Below are positions 41,099 through 49,274 of a stretch of 64,000 bases of DNA, piece after piece (within the stretch, counting starts at the first letter, position 1; each line of letters starts with the position of its first letter). The stretch lies in the NCBI GenBank assembly GCA_958296055.1, contig CATQHS010000001.1, forward strand, positions 2,762,277 to 2,826,276, read 5' to 3'. The notes under the pieces are model-generated. The model was not told where the DNA came from, ran no database searches, and worked only from the letters and a program-made list of their open reading frames with translations. This stretch comes from an uncultured Acidimicrobiales bacterium. Its GTDB lineage: Bacteria; Actinomycetota; Acidimicrobiia; Acidimicrobiales; Aldehydirespiratoraceae. The position numbers and the translations under genes were made by a program.

Positions 41099-42472
41099 GT
41101 GGCCGGGTCCGGGCTGCTGATCCACGGCGGGGCCGTGGTCACCGTCGACGATGAGGGGGCCGTCCACGATCCGGGCTGGGTGTACGCCGAGGGCAACCGG
41201 ATAGCCGAGGTCGGTTCCGGGTCGGCCCCGGCCGCCCGCCGCCGGGGGGCCGACCGGGTCATCGACGCCACTGGAGCCGCGGTCATGCCCGGCATGGTCA
41301 ACGCCCACACCCACCTGTTCCAGGGCTTCTTCCGAGGCCTGGCCGACGACCGGGCGCTGCTGGACTGGCTGCGCGACTGCATCTGGCCCGGAGCGGTCCA
41401 CCTCGACGGCCCTACCGCTTACCTGGCCGCCCTGGCCGGGCTGATCGAGAACCTTCGCACCGGGGCCACCACCGTCATCGACCACCAGTACGTCCACGTC
41501 GACTCCACCATCGACGACGCCGTGTGCTCCGCCGCCGACGAGCTCGGGGTGCGCTTCCTGCTGGCCCGCGGCTGGGCCGACCGCAACTACCCCGAGCCCC
41601 TGATGGAGACGGCGGAGGTCGCCGTCGAGCGGGCTCGGGCCGTCCGCGGCCGCTGGGACGGCCGCGACGACGACCGCATGCGGGTCGAGTTGGCCCCCCT
41701 CATTCCCTGGGGCTGTTCCGACGAGGCCATGCGGGCCACGGTGGCCGAGGCCCGGAGCTGGGGCCGGGGCACTCACATTCACTGCGCCGAGACCGCGGTG
41801 GAGGTGGAGATGAGCCTGGAGGAGCGGGGAATGCGGCACGTGCCGTGGCTGGAGTCGCTGGGCGTCCTCGGCTCCGACGTCCAGCTTGCCCACAGCGTGT
41901 GGCTCGACGAAGGCGAGCTGGACCTGATCGCCGAGTCGGGCTCGGTGGTGGTCCACTGCCCGGTGTCGAACATGTACCTGGCCTCAGGGGTGGCCCCCGT
42001 GATCGAGATGAGGCGGAGAGGCATCGCCGTGGCCCTGGCCAGCGACGGCCCGGGCAGCAACAACCGCCAGGACATGTTCGAGGTGATGAAGGCGACGGCG
42101 CTGCTCCAGAAGGTCCATCATCTCGACGCCACGGTGCTCGAACCGGCCGAGGTGTTGCACATGGCCTGCCGGGGCGGGGCCGCCGCCTTCGGCCTGCCCG
42201 GCGCCTTCGGGGCCATTGCCGTCGGGCAGCGGGCCGACCTGGTGGTGGTGGATCTGCGGTCGCCGTTCGTGATGCCGGTACACCGGGTGCCGAGCGCTCT
42301 GGTGTACAACGCCACCCCCCGCGACGTCCGGGACGTGATCGTCGACGGCCGGGTCCTCATCGGAGATGGCGAGCTGATCGGGGTGGACGAGCCCGGCGTG
42401 CTGGCCCGGGCCGAGGCCGCGGCCCGGAAGCTGTTCGAGCGGGCCGAGATCCCCACCCGCCTCCGCGGCTGA
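41099..42472 (+). CDS. Amidohydrolase of the SsnA/TrzA (Atz/Trz, cytosine deaminase-like) group
   Basis: 457 residues from GTG 41099. Metal and catalytic motifs in order: PGMVNAHTHLFQ (HxH), GTHIHCAETAVE (His plus Glu), LAHSVWL (His) and ASDGPGSNNRQDMFE (Asp). This is the subtype-III amidohydrolase pattern used for deamination of guanine, 8-oxoguanine, S-adenosylhomocysteine or triazines. The SDG-SNN-DM motif is typical of the 8-oxoguanine/guanine deaminase branch, and 8-oxoguanine deaminase is a reasonable guess. Its start lies inside a short reading frame continuing from the LLM stop. Confidence 0.9.
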   Translation: MAGSGLLIHGGAVVTVDDEGAVHDPGWVYAEGNRIAEVGSGSAPAARRRGADRVIDATGAAVMPGMVNAHTHLFQGFFRGLADDRALLDWLRDCIWPGAVHLDGPTAYLAALAGLIENLRTGATTVIDHQYVHVDSTIDDAVCSAADELGVRFLLARGWADRNYPEPLMETAEVAVERARAVRGRWDGRDDDRMRVELAPLIPWGCSDEAMRATVAEARSWGRGTHIHCAETAVEVEMSLEERGMRHVPWLESLGVLGSDVQLAHSVWLDEGELDLIAESGSVVVHCPVSNMYLASGVAPVIEMRRRGIAVALASDGPGSNNRQDMFEVMKATALLQKVHHLDATVLEPAEVLHMACRGGAAAFGLPGAFGAIAVGQRADLVVVDLRSPFVMPVHRVPSALVYNATPRDVRDVIVDGRVLIGDGELIGVDEPGVLARAEAAARKLFERAEIPTRLRG

Positions 42473-42520
42473 ATCGCTATCCGTCGACCTCGGCTCGGGA
42501 TGGCGAGGTCACCGGGGCGG

Positions 42521-43426
42521 TCACTCCGACGGTTGATGGACCAAAAGACCGGCGCCGATGGCGCCGGCGTCGTTGCCCAGCCGAGCCTGCAGGAGGGCGG
42601 GCGCGGCTGGGCGCCGCCGGGTGAGATGGCTGAACTGACGGGCCAGCGCCTCGGTGTAGGGGCCTCGGCTGGAACCGAGCCCACCGCCGATGACCACCGC
42701 GGCCGGATCGACTAGGAGCACGAGGTCGGCCAGGGCTCGGGCGACGATCTCTCCGGCCCGGGTCCTGATGTCCCGGGTCCTGATGTCATCGCCCGTCCCG
42801 CCGGCCGCCACCTGCTCCAGGGCCAGGCCCGACGCTTGCTGCTCGACGGCCGCCGCCTGCTCCAGGGCCAGGCCCGACGCTTGCTGCTCGACGGTCGCCG
42901 GGGCGTCGGGCCGTATGACGAGGCGCCGGTCGACGGGCATCTCGCCCAGGGCGATCGCCTCTCCCCGGTGCCCCGGCCAGATTCGTCCGTCGACCACCAG
43001 GGTGTGCGAGATGCCCGTCCCGATGGAGGCGAATACGAAGCTCCCGAAGCGGCGGCCGTGGCCGAGCCGGTGCTCGGCCCGGGCCGCGCACCGGACGTCG
43101 GAGTCGATCACGATCGGCATCCCCGAGCGCGTCGTCGCGGGCAGGTCGGCGTCGGGGGCGAGAACGAGCCGGCTGGCGATCCGGCCGTCGGGAGTGACGT
43201 ACTCGGGCACGCCGATGCCCGCGCCCCGCAACTCGAGGCCGGCCTGAGCGGCCCGGGCCTCCAGGCGCTCCAACAGGGCCATCGTCTCCGCGGCGCCGGG
43301 GTCGACGCCGTGGGGGCCGCGGGGCGACGGGACCGTCTCCCGGTACAACACGGCACCGGATTCGGCGACTACGGCGCCGCCGATCTTCGTGCCTCCGACG
43401 TCGATCCCGATGGCGGCCCGGTTCAT
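42521..43426 (-). CDS. ROK-family sugar kinase (glucokinase-like)
   Basis: 301 residues. ATP motif AIGIDVGGTKIGGAVV, VIDSDVRCAARAEHRLG with the catalytic Asp, ASIGTGISHTLVVDG and a C-terminal VVIGGGLGSS. The zinc-binding CxCGxxGC motif of most ROK kinases is missing. In its place lies APATVEQQASGLALEQAA followed by a second VEQQASGLALEQVA, produced by an exact 45-bp tandem duplication (42808-42899) beside a 15-bp one (DIRTR twice). The effect on activity is unclear. ATG 43426 overlaps the bicupin stop (ATGA). It probably phosphorylates a sugar imported by the adjacent ABC system. Confidence 0.88.
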   Translation of the reverse strand: MNRAAIGIDVGGTKIGGAVVAESGAVLYRETVPSPRGPHGVDPGAAETMALLERLEARAAQAGLELRGAGIGVPEYVTPDGRIASRLVLAPDADLPATTRSGMPIVIDSDVRCAARAEHRLGHGRRFGSFVFASIGTGISHTLVVDGRIWPGHRGEAIALGEMPVDRRLVIRPDAPATVEQQASGLALEQAAAVEQQASGLALEQVAAGGTGDDIRTRDIRTRAGEIVARALADLVLLVDPAAVVIGGGLGSSRGPYTEALARQFSHLTRRRPAAPALLQARLGNDAGAIGAGLLVHQPSE

Positions 43427-44289
43427 CCCGGCGGCGCGTCCGCCGTCCAGCCCGGGCCGACGCCGGTGAGCCAGACCGCCTCGGCGTCGCCGCTGGACAG
43501 GTGGGAGTGGGGGGTGCCCGGAGGCAGGACGGCGGCGTCGCCGGGCTTGAGATACAGGCAGTTGGCGTCGAGGCCGGCAGGGGTTCTGATGGTTAGTTCT
43601 CCGGCCAGCAGAAGCACGAAAGTCTCGCCGGGATCTGCCCGTTGATCCGAGGCCGCCCCGGCCCGCAGATGGCCGCGGAACACGGTGAGATGCTCCGTGG
43701 CCGCGAAGAAGCCCGCCTCGATCTCGCCCAAGAAGCCCCAGGCCAGATCGCTTTCTCGAACCGGGGTGATGCGCCGGCCCGGCGCCAGCTTGCCGGCATC
43801 GACCGGCCATGAGCCCAGCAGCCGCCGGTCCAGGGTCAGCGTCTCCTCCAGGTAGGGCTGGGTCCTGGCGTACTGGCTGGAGGCGCCGGTCGCCGGAGTG
43901 GGCGAGAAGAACTCGAGCACTCGCACCCCCCGGTCTCCGCCGGCCCGGCCGTGGTGCCAGGTGTCCCGTCTGAAGAACGCGGCCTCCCCGGGCTCGACGC
44001 GCTGCGTCTCCCCGGTGGAGGGGTCGCTCAGCATGAGCACGCCGTCGAGCACGTACAGCAGCTCGTCGGCGGCGAAGACGGTCGGGTTGTCCGGGGAGTG
44101 TCCGAACCGGCCCCCCGGCGGGAGGGCGAACTCCAAGACGTGCAGCATCTCCGAGGACAGGTACAGCCGATCTATCACGGGCCCGGAGACGGAGTCCCCC
44201 CAGATGTGGCGGGTGCGGTCCGATGCCGGTATGGCGGTGGGGCGGTCGTAGACGGGCCGCGGGGTGGGCCGCCGGGGGGGCTGGGTCAT
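43423..44289 (-). CDS. Bicupin protein in the sugar cluster
   Basis: 288 residues with two cupin barrels. The first (about 50-135) carries LPPGGRFGHSPDNPTVFAADELLYVLDGVLML and RRDTWHHGRAG. The second (about 180-275) carries FVLLLAGELTIRT, LKPGDAAVLPPGTPHSHLSSGD. Metal-ligand His residues are present in both. Such bicupins act as sugar isomerases, dioxygenases or sensors; placement next to a sugar kinase makes isomerase or binding roles plausible. ATG 44289 (MTQPPRRP) overlaps the preceding mini-ORF stop; the frame is open to 44319. Confidence 0.78.
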   Translation of the reverse strand: MTQPPRRPTPRPVYDRPTAIPASDRTRHIWGDSVSGPVIDRLYLSSEMLHVLEFALPPGGRFGHSPDNPTVFAADELLYVLDGVLMLSDPSTGETQRVEPGEAAFFRRDTWHHGRAGGDRGVRVLEFFSPTPATGASSQYARTQPYLEETLTLDRRLLGSWPVDAGKLAPGRRITPVRESDLAWGFLGEIEAGFFAATEHLTVFRGHLRAGAASDQRADPGETFVLLLAGELTIRTPAGLDANCLYLKPGDAAVLPPGTPHSHLSSGDAEAVWLTGVGPGWTADAPPG

Positions 44290-44339
44290 GGCGGCGGCCT
44301 CCGGTCGGCGGCGATCCAACGAATGGCGGCGGAGATCAC
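44286..44339 (-). other. 17-codon mini-ORF bridging GntR and bicupin genes
   Basis: GTG 44339 overlaps the GntR stop (GTGA). The frame MISAAIRWIAADRRPPP ends with TGA at 44286-44288, overlapping the bicupin ATG 44289 (ATGA). No repeat is visible. Same form as the other linkers. Confidence 0.5.
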
Positions 44340-45094
44340 TGGCGGTAAAGGGTGGCGCGGAAGGTGTAGGCGTCGCCGCGGTAGGCGAGGCGGGCCATCA
44401 GCAGCCGTTCGCCGTTGCCTCCGTAGGTGAGTTCGCGGGCGATCATCACCGGCGACCCGATCTTGATCCCGAGCAGTTCGGATGTCGCCTGGTCGGCGGC
44501 GTCGGAGTGCACCGCGTAGTCGGACCGGACCGGGGTGACGCCGCAAACGCCCTCCATCGCTTCGTAGAGCGATCGGTCGTTGAGATCTACCGTCTCCATG
44601 CCCGGGACCCGGTCCGCCACCAGATGGCTTAAATCGGTGCACACCGGCATGCCGTCGAGGGTGCGGAGCCGGTTCACCTCGAGGATCTTGGTGCCGGGCG
44701 CGGCCTGCAGCTCGTCCTGCTCGGTCAGGGTGGCGGGTCGGATCGTCCGGGAGAGAACCCGAGCGCCGGGGCGCAAGCCGCGCCGCCGGGCGATCTCGGT
44801 GAAGCTGACCAAGGTGTTGGGAGGGTCGCTGATCTGGGCCTCGGCGACGAACCAGCCCCGTTTGGGGCTCGGATGGACCAGCCCGGCGTCGGCCAGCGCG
44901 GCCAGCACGTGGCGGAGCGTGGATCGGCTGATGCCCAGCCGTTTGGCTAGATCCCGCTCGGACGGGAGCTTGCTCCCCGGAGCGAGCACCCGGTCGCCTA
45001 CGGCTTCCTCGAGGATCCGGTAGGCCTGCAGGGCCGAGGACTGCGGCGCGCTCGGATCGACGACCCGCACATCCAGAGTTGGCACGGGGATCAT
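44336..45094 (-). CDS. GntR-family transcriptional regulator, HutC subfamily (UTRA domain)
   Basis: 252 residues. GntR winged helix at about 22-88 (LAPGSKLPSERDLAKRLGISRSTLRHVLAALADAGLV) and a UTRA effector domain at about 105-250 (LEVNRLRTLDGMPVCTDLSHLV, SPVMIARELTYGGNGERLLMARLAYRGDAYTF). HutC-type regulators such as NagR and DasR sense sugar phosphates, commonly GlcN-6-P. It is divergent from the substrate-binding gene. The palindrome at 45137-45158 between them has the GGTATT-AATACC form expected for this subfamily. Confidence 0.93.
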   Translation of the reverse strand: MIPVPTLDVRVVDPSAPQSSALQAYRILEEAVGDRVLAPGSKLPSERDLAKRLGISRSTLRHVLAALADAGLVHPSPKRGWFVAEAQISDPPNTLVSFTEIARRRGLRPGARVLSRTIRPATLTEQDELQAAPGTKILEVNRLRTLDGMPVCTDLSHLVADRVPGMETVDLNDRSLYEAMEGVCGVTPVRSDYAVHSDAADQATSELLGIKIGSPVMIARELTYGGNGERLLMARLAYRGDAYTFRATLYRQ

Positions 45095-45136
45095 CGTGCC
45101 ACAGCCGATTGCCAGGATGGAGGATTACTCTGTCGT

Positions 45137-45158
45137 CTGGTATGGTATTGAATACCAG
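45137..45158. promoter_or_regulatory. Palindromic GntR/HutC-type operator
   Basis: TGGTATT-G-AATACCA (45143-45157) is a perfect 7-bp inverted repeat with a one-base centre. A second perfect pair, CTGGTAT (45137-45143) and ATACCAG (45152-45158), overlaps it. HutC-subfamily operators (NagR/YvoA, DasR) have this TGGT-ACCA layout. It lies 43 bp from the regulator start and 80 bp before the ABC operon, fit to control both. Confidence 0.75.
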
Positions 45159-45237
45159 TTTGCTGGCAAAAAGGGCGATTTTCGTCACGGGCGTGGCGGC
45201 GCGTCGCCGCGGAAACCACCTGTAGGAGGGATGGACC

Positions 45238-46650
45238 ATGAGATGGACAACGGGCAAGAGCAAGGGGCTGCTCATCGGTCGGTTATTGGCCGTGGCGTTG
45301 GCCTTCACGCTGGTCGCCGCGGCCTGTGGCGGTGACGACTCGGACGACGAGCCGGCCGTGGCCGACTCGACCGGCGGTGACACCCCGGCCGAAACGACGG
45401 CGCCGCCGCCGACGACTTCTGAAGGCATACAGACCGACGGCTTCGAGTCCCTGGGCGAGGTGACCCTGGAGGTTCTGGCCGAGTCGGGTGACGAGGCGAC
45501 GCTGGAGCGGGCCACGGAGCTGTTCAGCCAGCGCTATCCCAACGTCAGCTTCAACGTCACGCTGCGGGCCTTCGACGACTACATGCAGATCGCGCCGGGG
45601 ATCATCCAAAGCGACGACCCGCCCGACTTGGCCCACGGGAACCAGGGCTACACGATCGACGGGCTCCTGGTCTCGGCCGGGCTGATCATCCCGCTCGACG
45701 ATTACGCCGAGGTCTACGGATGGGAAGAGGCCTTCGGCTCGGGGACGCTGGATCAGTACCGGTTCAACGACGAGGGCACCGACTTCGGCAAAGGCCGGCT
45801 GTGGGGGATCTCCGCGGTGGCCGAGTTCGTGGGCGTCTACTACAACAAGGAGAAGCTGGCCGCCATCGGCGGTGAGCTCCCCGACACGTTCGAGGAGTTC
45901 GAGGCGCTGCTGGCCTTGGCCGCCGACGCCGGCGAGCTGCCCATCCAGCTCGGCAACGGCGAAGGCTGGCCCGCGCTGCACGTCTACGGCATGGTCCAGG
46001 CCGCCTATCGGCCCGCGTCGGAGATCCGCGACTGGGTGTTCGGAGAGCCCGGCTCGACCGTGCTGACTGACACGGAAAGGCAGGCCGCCAACACGTTCGT
46101 CGCCTGGAAGGACGCGGGCTACTTCACCGAGGGCGTCAACGGGGTCGGCTGGGACGACTCGGTGGCGCAGTTCATCAACGGCGAGGGAGTGTTCCTGATC
46201 GGCGGCAACTGGAACACGGCCGTGCTCGAAGAGGGCATGGGCGACAACGTCGGCTATTTCGCCATGCCGGTCGGGCCCAGCGGCATCGTCGGCGGCACCG
46301 CGGCCTTGGCCCTGCCCTGGCACATCACCGCCAAAGCCGAGCACCCCGATCTGGCCGCCGCGTTCATCGCCCTGATGATGAGCGAGGACTTCGCGGCCGA
46401 GTTGGCCGCGGTGGGCCGGGTCCCGGCCCGGGAGTCGAGCGTCACCCCGAGCGGCCTGCTGGCCGACGTGGCGGCCGGGGCGGCCGCAGTCATCGCCGAT
46501 GAGGGGGTCACCCTCTACGCCGACTGGACCACCGACACGATGTTCAACACCCTCACCGCCAAGACCCAGGAGCTTCTGGGCGGGCAGATCACCGGGGAAC
46601 AGTTCCTCGAGGATGTCCAGGCCGATTGGGAAGCCTTCTTTGCCGGATGA
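45238..46650 (+). CDS. Sugar ABC transporter substrate-binding lipoprotein
   Basis: 470 residues. A signal peptide ends in lipobox LVAAACGG (Cys about 30), followed by an acidic/Thr-Pro linker and a family-1 solute-binding fold (about 75-470): LERATELFSQRYPNVSFNV, WGISAVAEFVGVYYNKEKLA, FINGEGVFLIGGNWN, ALPWHITAKAEHPDLAAAFI. Good GGAGGGA before ATG. It is the first gene of the import operon under the GntR operator. The ligand is probably an amino sugar or oligosaccharide, by context. Confidence 0.94.
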   Translation: MRWTTGKSKGLLIGRLLAVALAFTLVAAACGGDDSDDEPAVADSTGGDTPAETTAPPPTTSEGIQTDGFESLGEVTLEVLAESGDEATLERATELFSQRYPNVSFNVTLRAFDDYMQIAPGIIQSDDPPDLAHGNQGYTIDGLLVSAGLIIPLDDYAEVYGWEEAFGSGTLDQYRFNDEGTDFGKGRLWGISAVAEFVGVYYNKEKLAAIGGELPDTFEEFEALLALAADAGELPIQLGNGEGWPALHVYGMVQAAYRPASEIRDWVFGEPGSTVLTDTERQAANTFVAWKDAGYFTEGVNGVGWDDSVAQFINGEGVFLIGGNWNTAVLEEGMGDNVGYFAMPVGPSGIVGGTAALALPWHITAKAEHPDLAAAFIALMMSEDFAAELAAVGRVPARESSVTPSGLLADVAAGAAAVIADEGVTLYADWTTDTMFNTLTAKTQELLGGQITGEQFLEDVQADWEAFFAG

Positions 46651-46663
46651 GGCCTCTATAGCC

Positions 46664-47587
46664 TTGCCAGCCTTGCCGAAGGCGCGCCGCCCCCAACGCA
46701 GGGGGCGGCGCGCCTTCGGTGGCTCGCAGCCGATCGCCTTCCTGTACCTGCTGCCGGCGTTCGCCTTCTTCATAGCTTTCGGGGTGATCCCCCTCGGGCA
46801 GGCCGCGTTTCTGTCCTTCTATGAGTGGAACGGGATCACCGACCGCTCGTTCACCGGGTTCGACAACTATCTGACCGTTTTCACCGATCCGAAGATCCGC
46901 GGGGCTCTGTGGAACTCGGCGATTCTGATCGTGTTCTACGCATTCCTGCCCATATCGGTGGCCCTCGTCGTGGTGGGGCTCATGGTTCGGGTCCGGATCC
47001 GGGGCCAGGCTGTCTATCGGGCCGTCCTGTTCCTGCCCACAATTCTGCCGTTGACCGTCGTGGCCGTGACTTGGCGGTGGATCTACGCGCCGGACGGCCC
47101 GCTCAACCGGGCCTTCGACGCCGTTGGGCTGGACGGCTTCAGCCGGGCGTGGCTGGGCGACTTCACCTTCGCGCTGCCCGCCCTGGGCCTAGTGGGGACA
47201 TGGGTCACCTTCGGGCTCGTGTTCGTGTTGTTCATAGCCGGGGTCCAGAAGATCTCGACCGAGCAGTATGAAGCGGCCCGGATCGACGGCGCCGGCGTGG
47301 TGCGCGAGTTCTTCGCGGTCACTCTTCCGTCGCTTCGCCGCGAGATCACCGTGGCGCTGGTTCTCACCATAACGGCCGCTCTGCGCAACTTCGATGTGGT
47401 GTTCGTGACCACGCGCGGCGGCCCGGGCACCAACACCGAAGTGCCGTCGATGTTTATATTCCGCTCCGTATTCCAGACCCGGACTGTCGGCCTGGGTGCG
47501 GCGATCGGGGTTGTCCTAATGTTGGAGTTGCTGATCGTGAACATGGCAGTGCTCTGGTACCGGCGCAGGGGGGAGGTTGAGAGTTGA
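46664..47587 (+). CDS. Sugar ABC transporter permease (MalF/UgpA type)
   Basis: About 307 residues with six membrane segments: YLLPAFAFFIAFGVIPLGQAAFLSFYEW, VYRAVLFLPTILPLTVVAVTWRWIY and the EAA loop EQYEAARIDGAGVVREFFAVTLPSLR. No ATG or GTG is available in frame between the upstream stop and the first membrane segment. TTG 46664 or TTG 46673, inside a direct CCTTGCC repeat, are the only usual candidates. The codons after them form one arm of a 19-bp perfect hairpin and encode a basic N-terminus (PKARRPQRRGRR). Confidence 0.88.
   Translation: MPALPKARRPQRRGRRAFGGSQPIAFLYLLPAFAFFIAFGVIPLGQAAFLSFYEWNGITDRSFTGFDNYLTVFTDPKIRGALWNSAILIVFYAFLPISVALVVVGLMVRVRIRGQAVYRAVLFLPTILPLTVVAVTWRWIYAPDGPLNRAFDAVGLDGFSRAWLGDFTFALPALGLVGTWVTFGLVFVLFIAGVQKISTEQYEAARIDGAGVVREFFAVTLPSLRREITVALVLTITAALRNFDVVFVTTRGGPGTNTEVPSMFIFRSVFQTRTVGLGAAIGVVLMLELLIVNMAVLWYRRRGEVES
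46676..46719. promoter_or_regulatory. 19-bp perfect hairpin at the 5' end of the permease gene
   Basis: CCGAAGGCGCGCCGCCCCC (46676-46694), loop AACGCA, and its exact complement (46701-46719). No T-tract follows and the sequence is inside the permease reading frame just after the TTG start. It lies 25 bp past the stop of the binding-protein gene. By analogy with the hairpin between E. coli malE and malF it may keep binding-protein mRNA stable and permease output low. Confidence 0.8.
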
Positions 47588-48414
47588 TCGAGAGCCGGGT
47601 TGAGAAGCGCACTATTTATGTGGTTCTTCTTGGGGCTAGTTTTATTGCCATCTATCCACTGGTGTCTATCGTACTGTTAGCGCTTAATGAGCCGGGTAAC
47701 CGCATCAGTGGATTTACTATTCCTGAATCTATCACGCTAGAAAATTTTTATACCGCCTGGGAAAAAGGAGGGTTTAGCCAAGCGCTCAGATCCAGCGCGA
47801 TCATAGCCGTTACCGTTGTCGCTGCTAGTGTGGCCTTCTCAGTGTTGGCCGGATATGCCTTCGCCACTATGCGTTTTCCGTTCAAGAATACTCTGTTTGT
47901 AGTGCTTGTGGCTGGGCTGATGTTGCCCTATGAAGCGCTCATCATTCCCTTGTTCTTCGGGTTTCGTGACTGGGGGCTTATTGATACCCGGTGGGCTACC
48001 ATACTTCCCCAGATCGGGTTTAGCGTCTCATTCGGCACGTTCTGGATGAGAGCCACCTTCGAGTCTCTGGTTGGATCTACAGTCGAGGCGGCCCGGCTAG
48101 ACGGCGCCAACAGTTGGGACATCTTGCAAAAAGTACTGCTTCCCCTAGCCCGGCCGGCCATGCTGTCCCTCGCCGCTCTGCTGTTTCTCTTCACTTGGAA
48201 CGATTTCCTGCTGGCTCTCGTTCTGATTCCCCAGAATGAATCGGCTCAGACCGCGCCGCTGGCCTTGTCGTTTTTTGCCGGTCAGCGGCGGGGCGGCGAC
48301 CCTTCGGTCATCGCCGCGGCCGCCTTGTTAGTAGCCCTTCCGGTGCTCGTCATGTACGTGATCCTCCAACGTCGGTTCATTCGGGGCATTGCCGTCGGAG
48401 CCGAGAAAGGATGA
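47584..48414 (+). CDS. Sugar ABC transporter permease (MalG/UgpE type)
   Basis: 276 residues, six membrane segments, EAA loop VEAARLDGANSWDILQKVLLPLARPAM, and family start TIYVVLLGASFIAIYPLVSIVLLALNEP. TTG 47584 overlaps the first permease's stop (TTGA), so translation is coupled. Codon use changes abruptly at this start: from about 47590 to about 48240 A/T-ending codons abound (AGT TTT ATT, GTA CTG TTA GCG, AAA AAT TTT TAT), unlike the GC-ending neighbours on both sides. This suggests the segment was replaced from a lower-GC source. Confidence 0.93.
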   Translation: MIESRVEKRTIYVVLLGASFIAIYPLVSIVLLALNEPGNRISGFTIPESITLENFYTAWEKGGFSQALRSSAIIAVTVVAASVAFSVLAGYAFATMRFPFKNTLFVVLVAGLMLPYEALIIPLFFGFRDWGLIDTRWATILPQIGFSVSFGTFWMRATFESLVGSTVEAARLDGANSWDILQKVLLPLARPAMLSLAALLFLFTWNDFLLALVLIPQNESAQTAPLALSFFAGQRRGGDPSVIAAAALLVALPVLVMYVILQRRFIRGIAVGAEKG

Positions 48415-49274
48415 GTGGAGGGGCGAAGATGGGCGCGGTTGTCAGCCGTCGCTTCGGGTCGCCGGCCGAGCTGGGCGCCGCCGCGGCCGAGATGATCGCG
48501 GCCGGGATCGCTCAAAGCGCCTCAGAGGGCCGGCTTTACCTGCTGGGCTGTCCCGGAGGGCGCACGCCCAAGCCGATCTACGACGCCTTGGGCGAGCGGT
48601 GCGCGGCGGCCGGGATCGACTGCTCGCATGTGGTCATCGTCATGATGGACGACTACCTGGACTCCGGCGCCCCCACTCCCGAGCCGGTCAGCGCTAGCGC
48701 CCACTACTCGTGTCGGCGCTTCGCCGAGCGTCAGATTCGACAGGTTGTGAACCAGGGCCTGCCCGACCCCAAACAAATCCCCCCGGAATCGGTCTGGTTC
48801 CCGGATGCGGCCGACCCGGCCGGCTACGACGAGCGCATCGAAGCCGCGGGAGGGGTGGACCTGTTCATCGTGGCCAGCGGCTCCTCCGACGGCCACGTCG
48901 CCTTCTGCGGGCCGGGCGCCGACCTCGACGGTGCGACGGCCGTCGTCGATCTGGCGCCGTCCACCCGGTCCGACAACCTGCTCACCTTCCCAGAGTTCTC
49001 CGGTGTGGACGAAGTCCCCGCCCGGGGGGTCTCGGTGGGTCTGGGAACCATCCGCCGGCATTCCCGCTCGGTTCTGATGGTGCTGCACGGGCGGGACAAG
49101 GCCGAGTCGGTCAGGCGCCTTGAAGCCTCGTCGCGGTACGACCCGGCCTGGCCCGCCACCTTCGTCCACGAGTGCCCGAACGCCCAGATCTGGTCGGACG
49201 AGCACGCCCGCGTCGGTGCCCGCCGCCGCGATCCGGTGCCCGTGAGCGAAGGGACGGGAGCAAGAGAGCGGTGA
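48411..49274 (+). CDS. Glucosamine-6-phosphate deaminase/6-phosphogluconolactonase-family sugar isomerase
   Basis: 287 residues. NagB-type landmarks are LYLLGCPGGRTPKPIYDAL (phosphate loop), VVIVMMDDYLD (catalytic Asp pair), and ASGSSDGHVAFCGPGADL, the counterpart of NagB GxGxDGHIAFNEPG. SVGLGTIRRHSRSVLMVLHGRDKAESVRRL matches the C-terminal half. It would convert GlcN-6-P to Fru-6-P plus ammonia or act on a related sugar phosphate. ATG 48411 overlaps the permease stop (ATGA). The Cys in AFCGP and the GSSDGH variation mean exact specificity is open. Confidence 0.8.
   Translation: MSGGAKMGAVVSRRFGSPAELGAAAAEMIAAGIAQSASEGRLYLLGCPGGRTPKPIYDALGERCAAAGIDCSHVVIVMMDDYLDSGAPTPEPVSASAHYSCRRFAERQIRQVVNQGLPDPKQIPPESVWFPDAADPAGYDERIEAAGGVDLFIVASGSSDGHVAFCGPGADLDGATAVVDLAPSTRSDNLLTFPEFSGVDEVPARGVSVGLGTIRRHSRSVLMVLHGRDKAESVRRLEASSRYDPAWPATFVHECPNAQIWSDEHARVGARRRDPVPVSEGTGARER

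Noticed and set aside
41025-41120. Another coupled mini-ORF between the LLM and amidohydrolase genes
   Set aside because: It opens on the LLM stop (GTGA) but ends 22 nt inside the next gene rather than at its start, so it does not meet the both-ends criterion.
46676-46719. Rho-independent terminator after the substrate-binding gene
   Set aside because: No T-tract follows, and the hairpin lies within the continuous permease reading frame.
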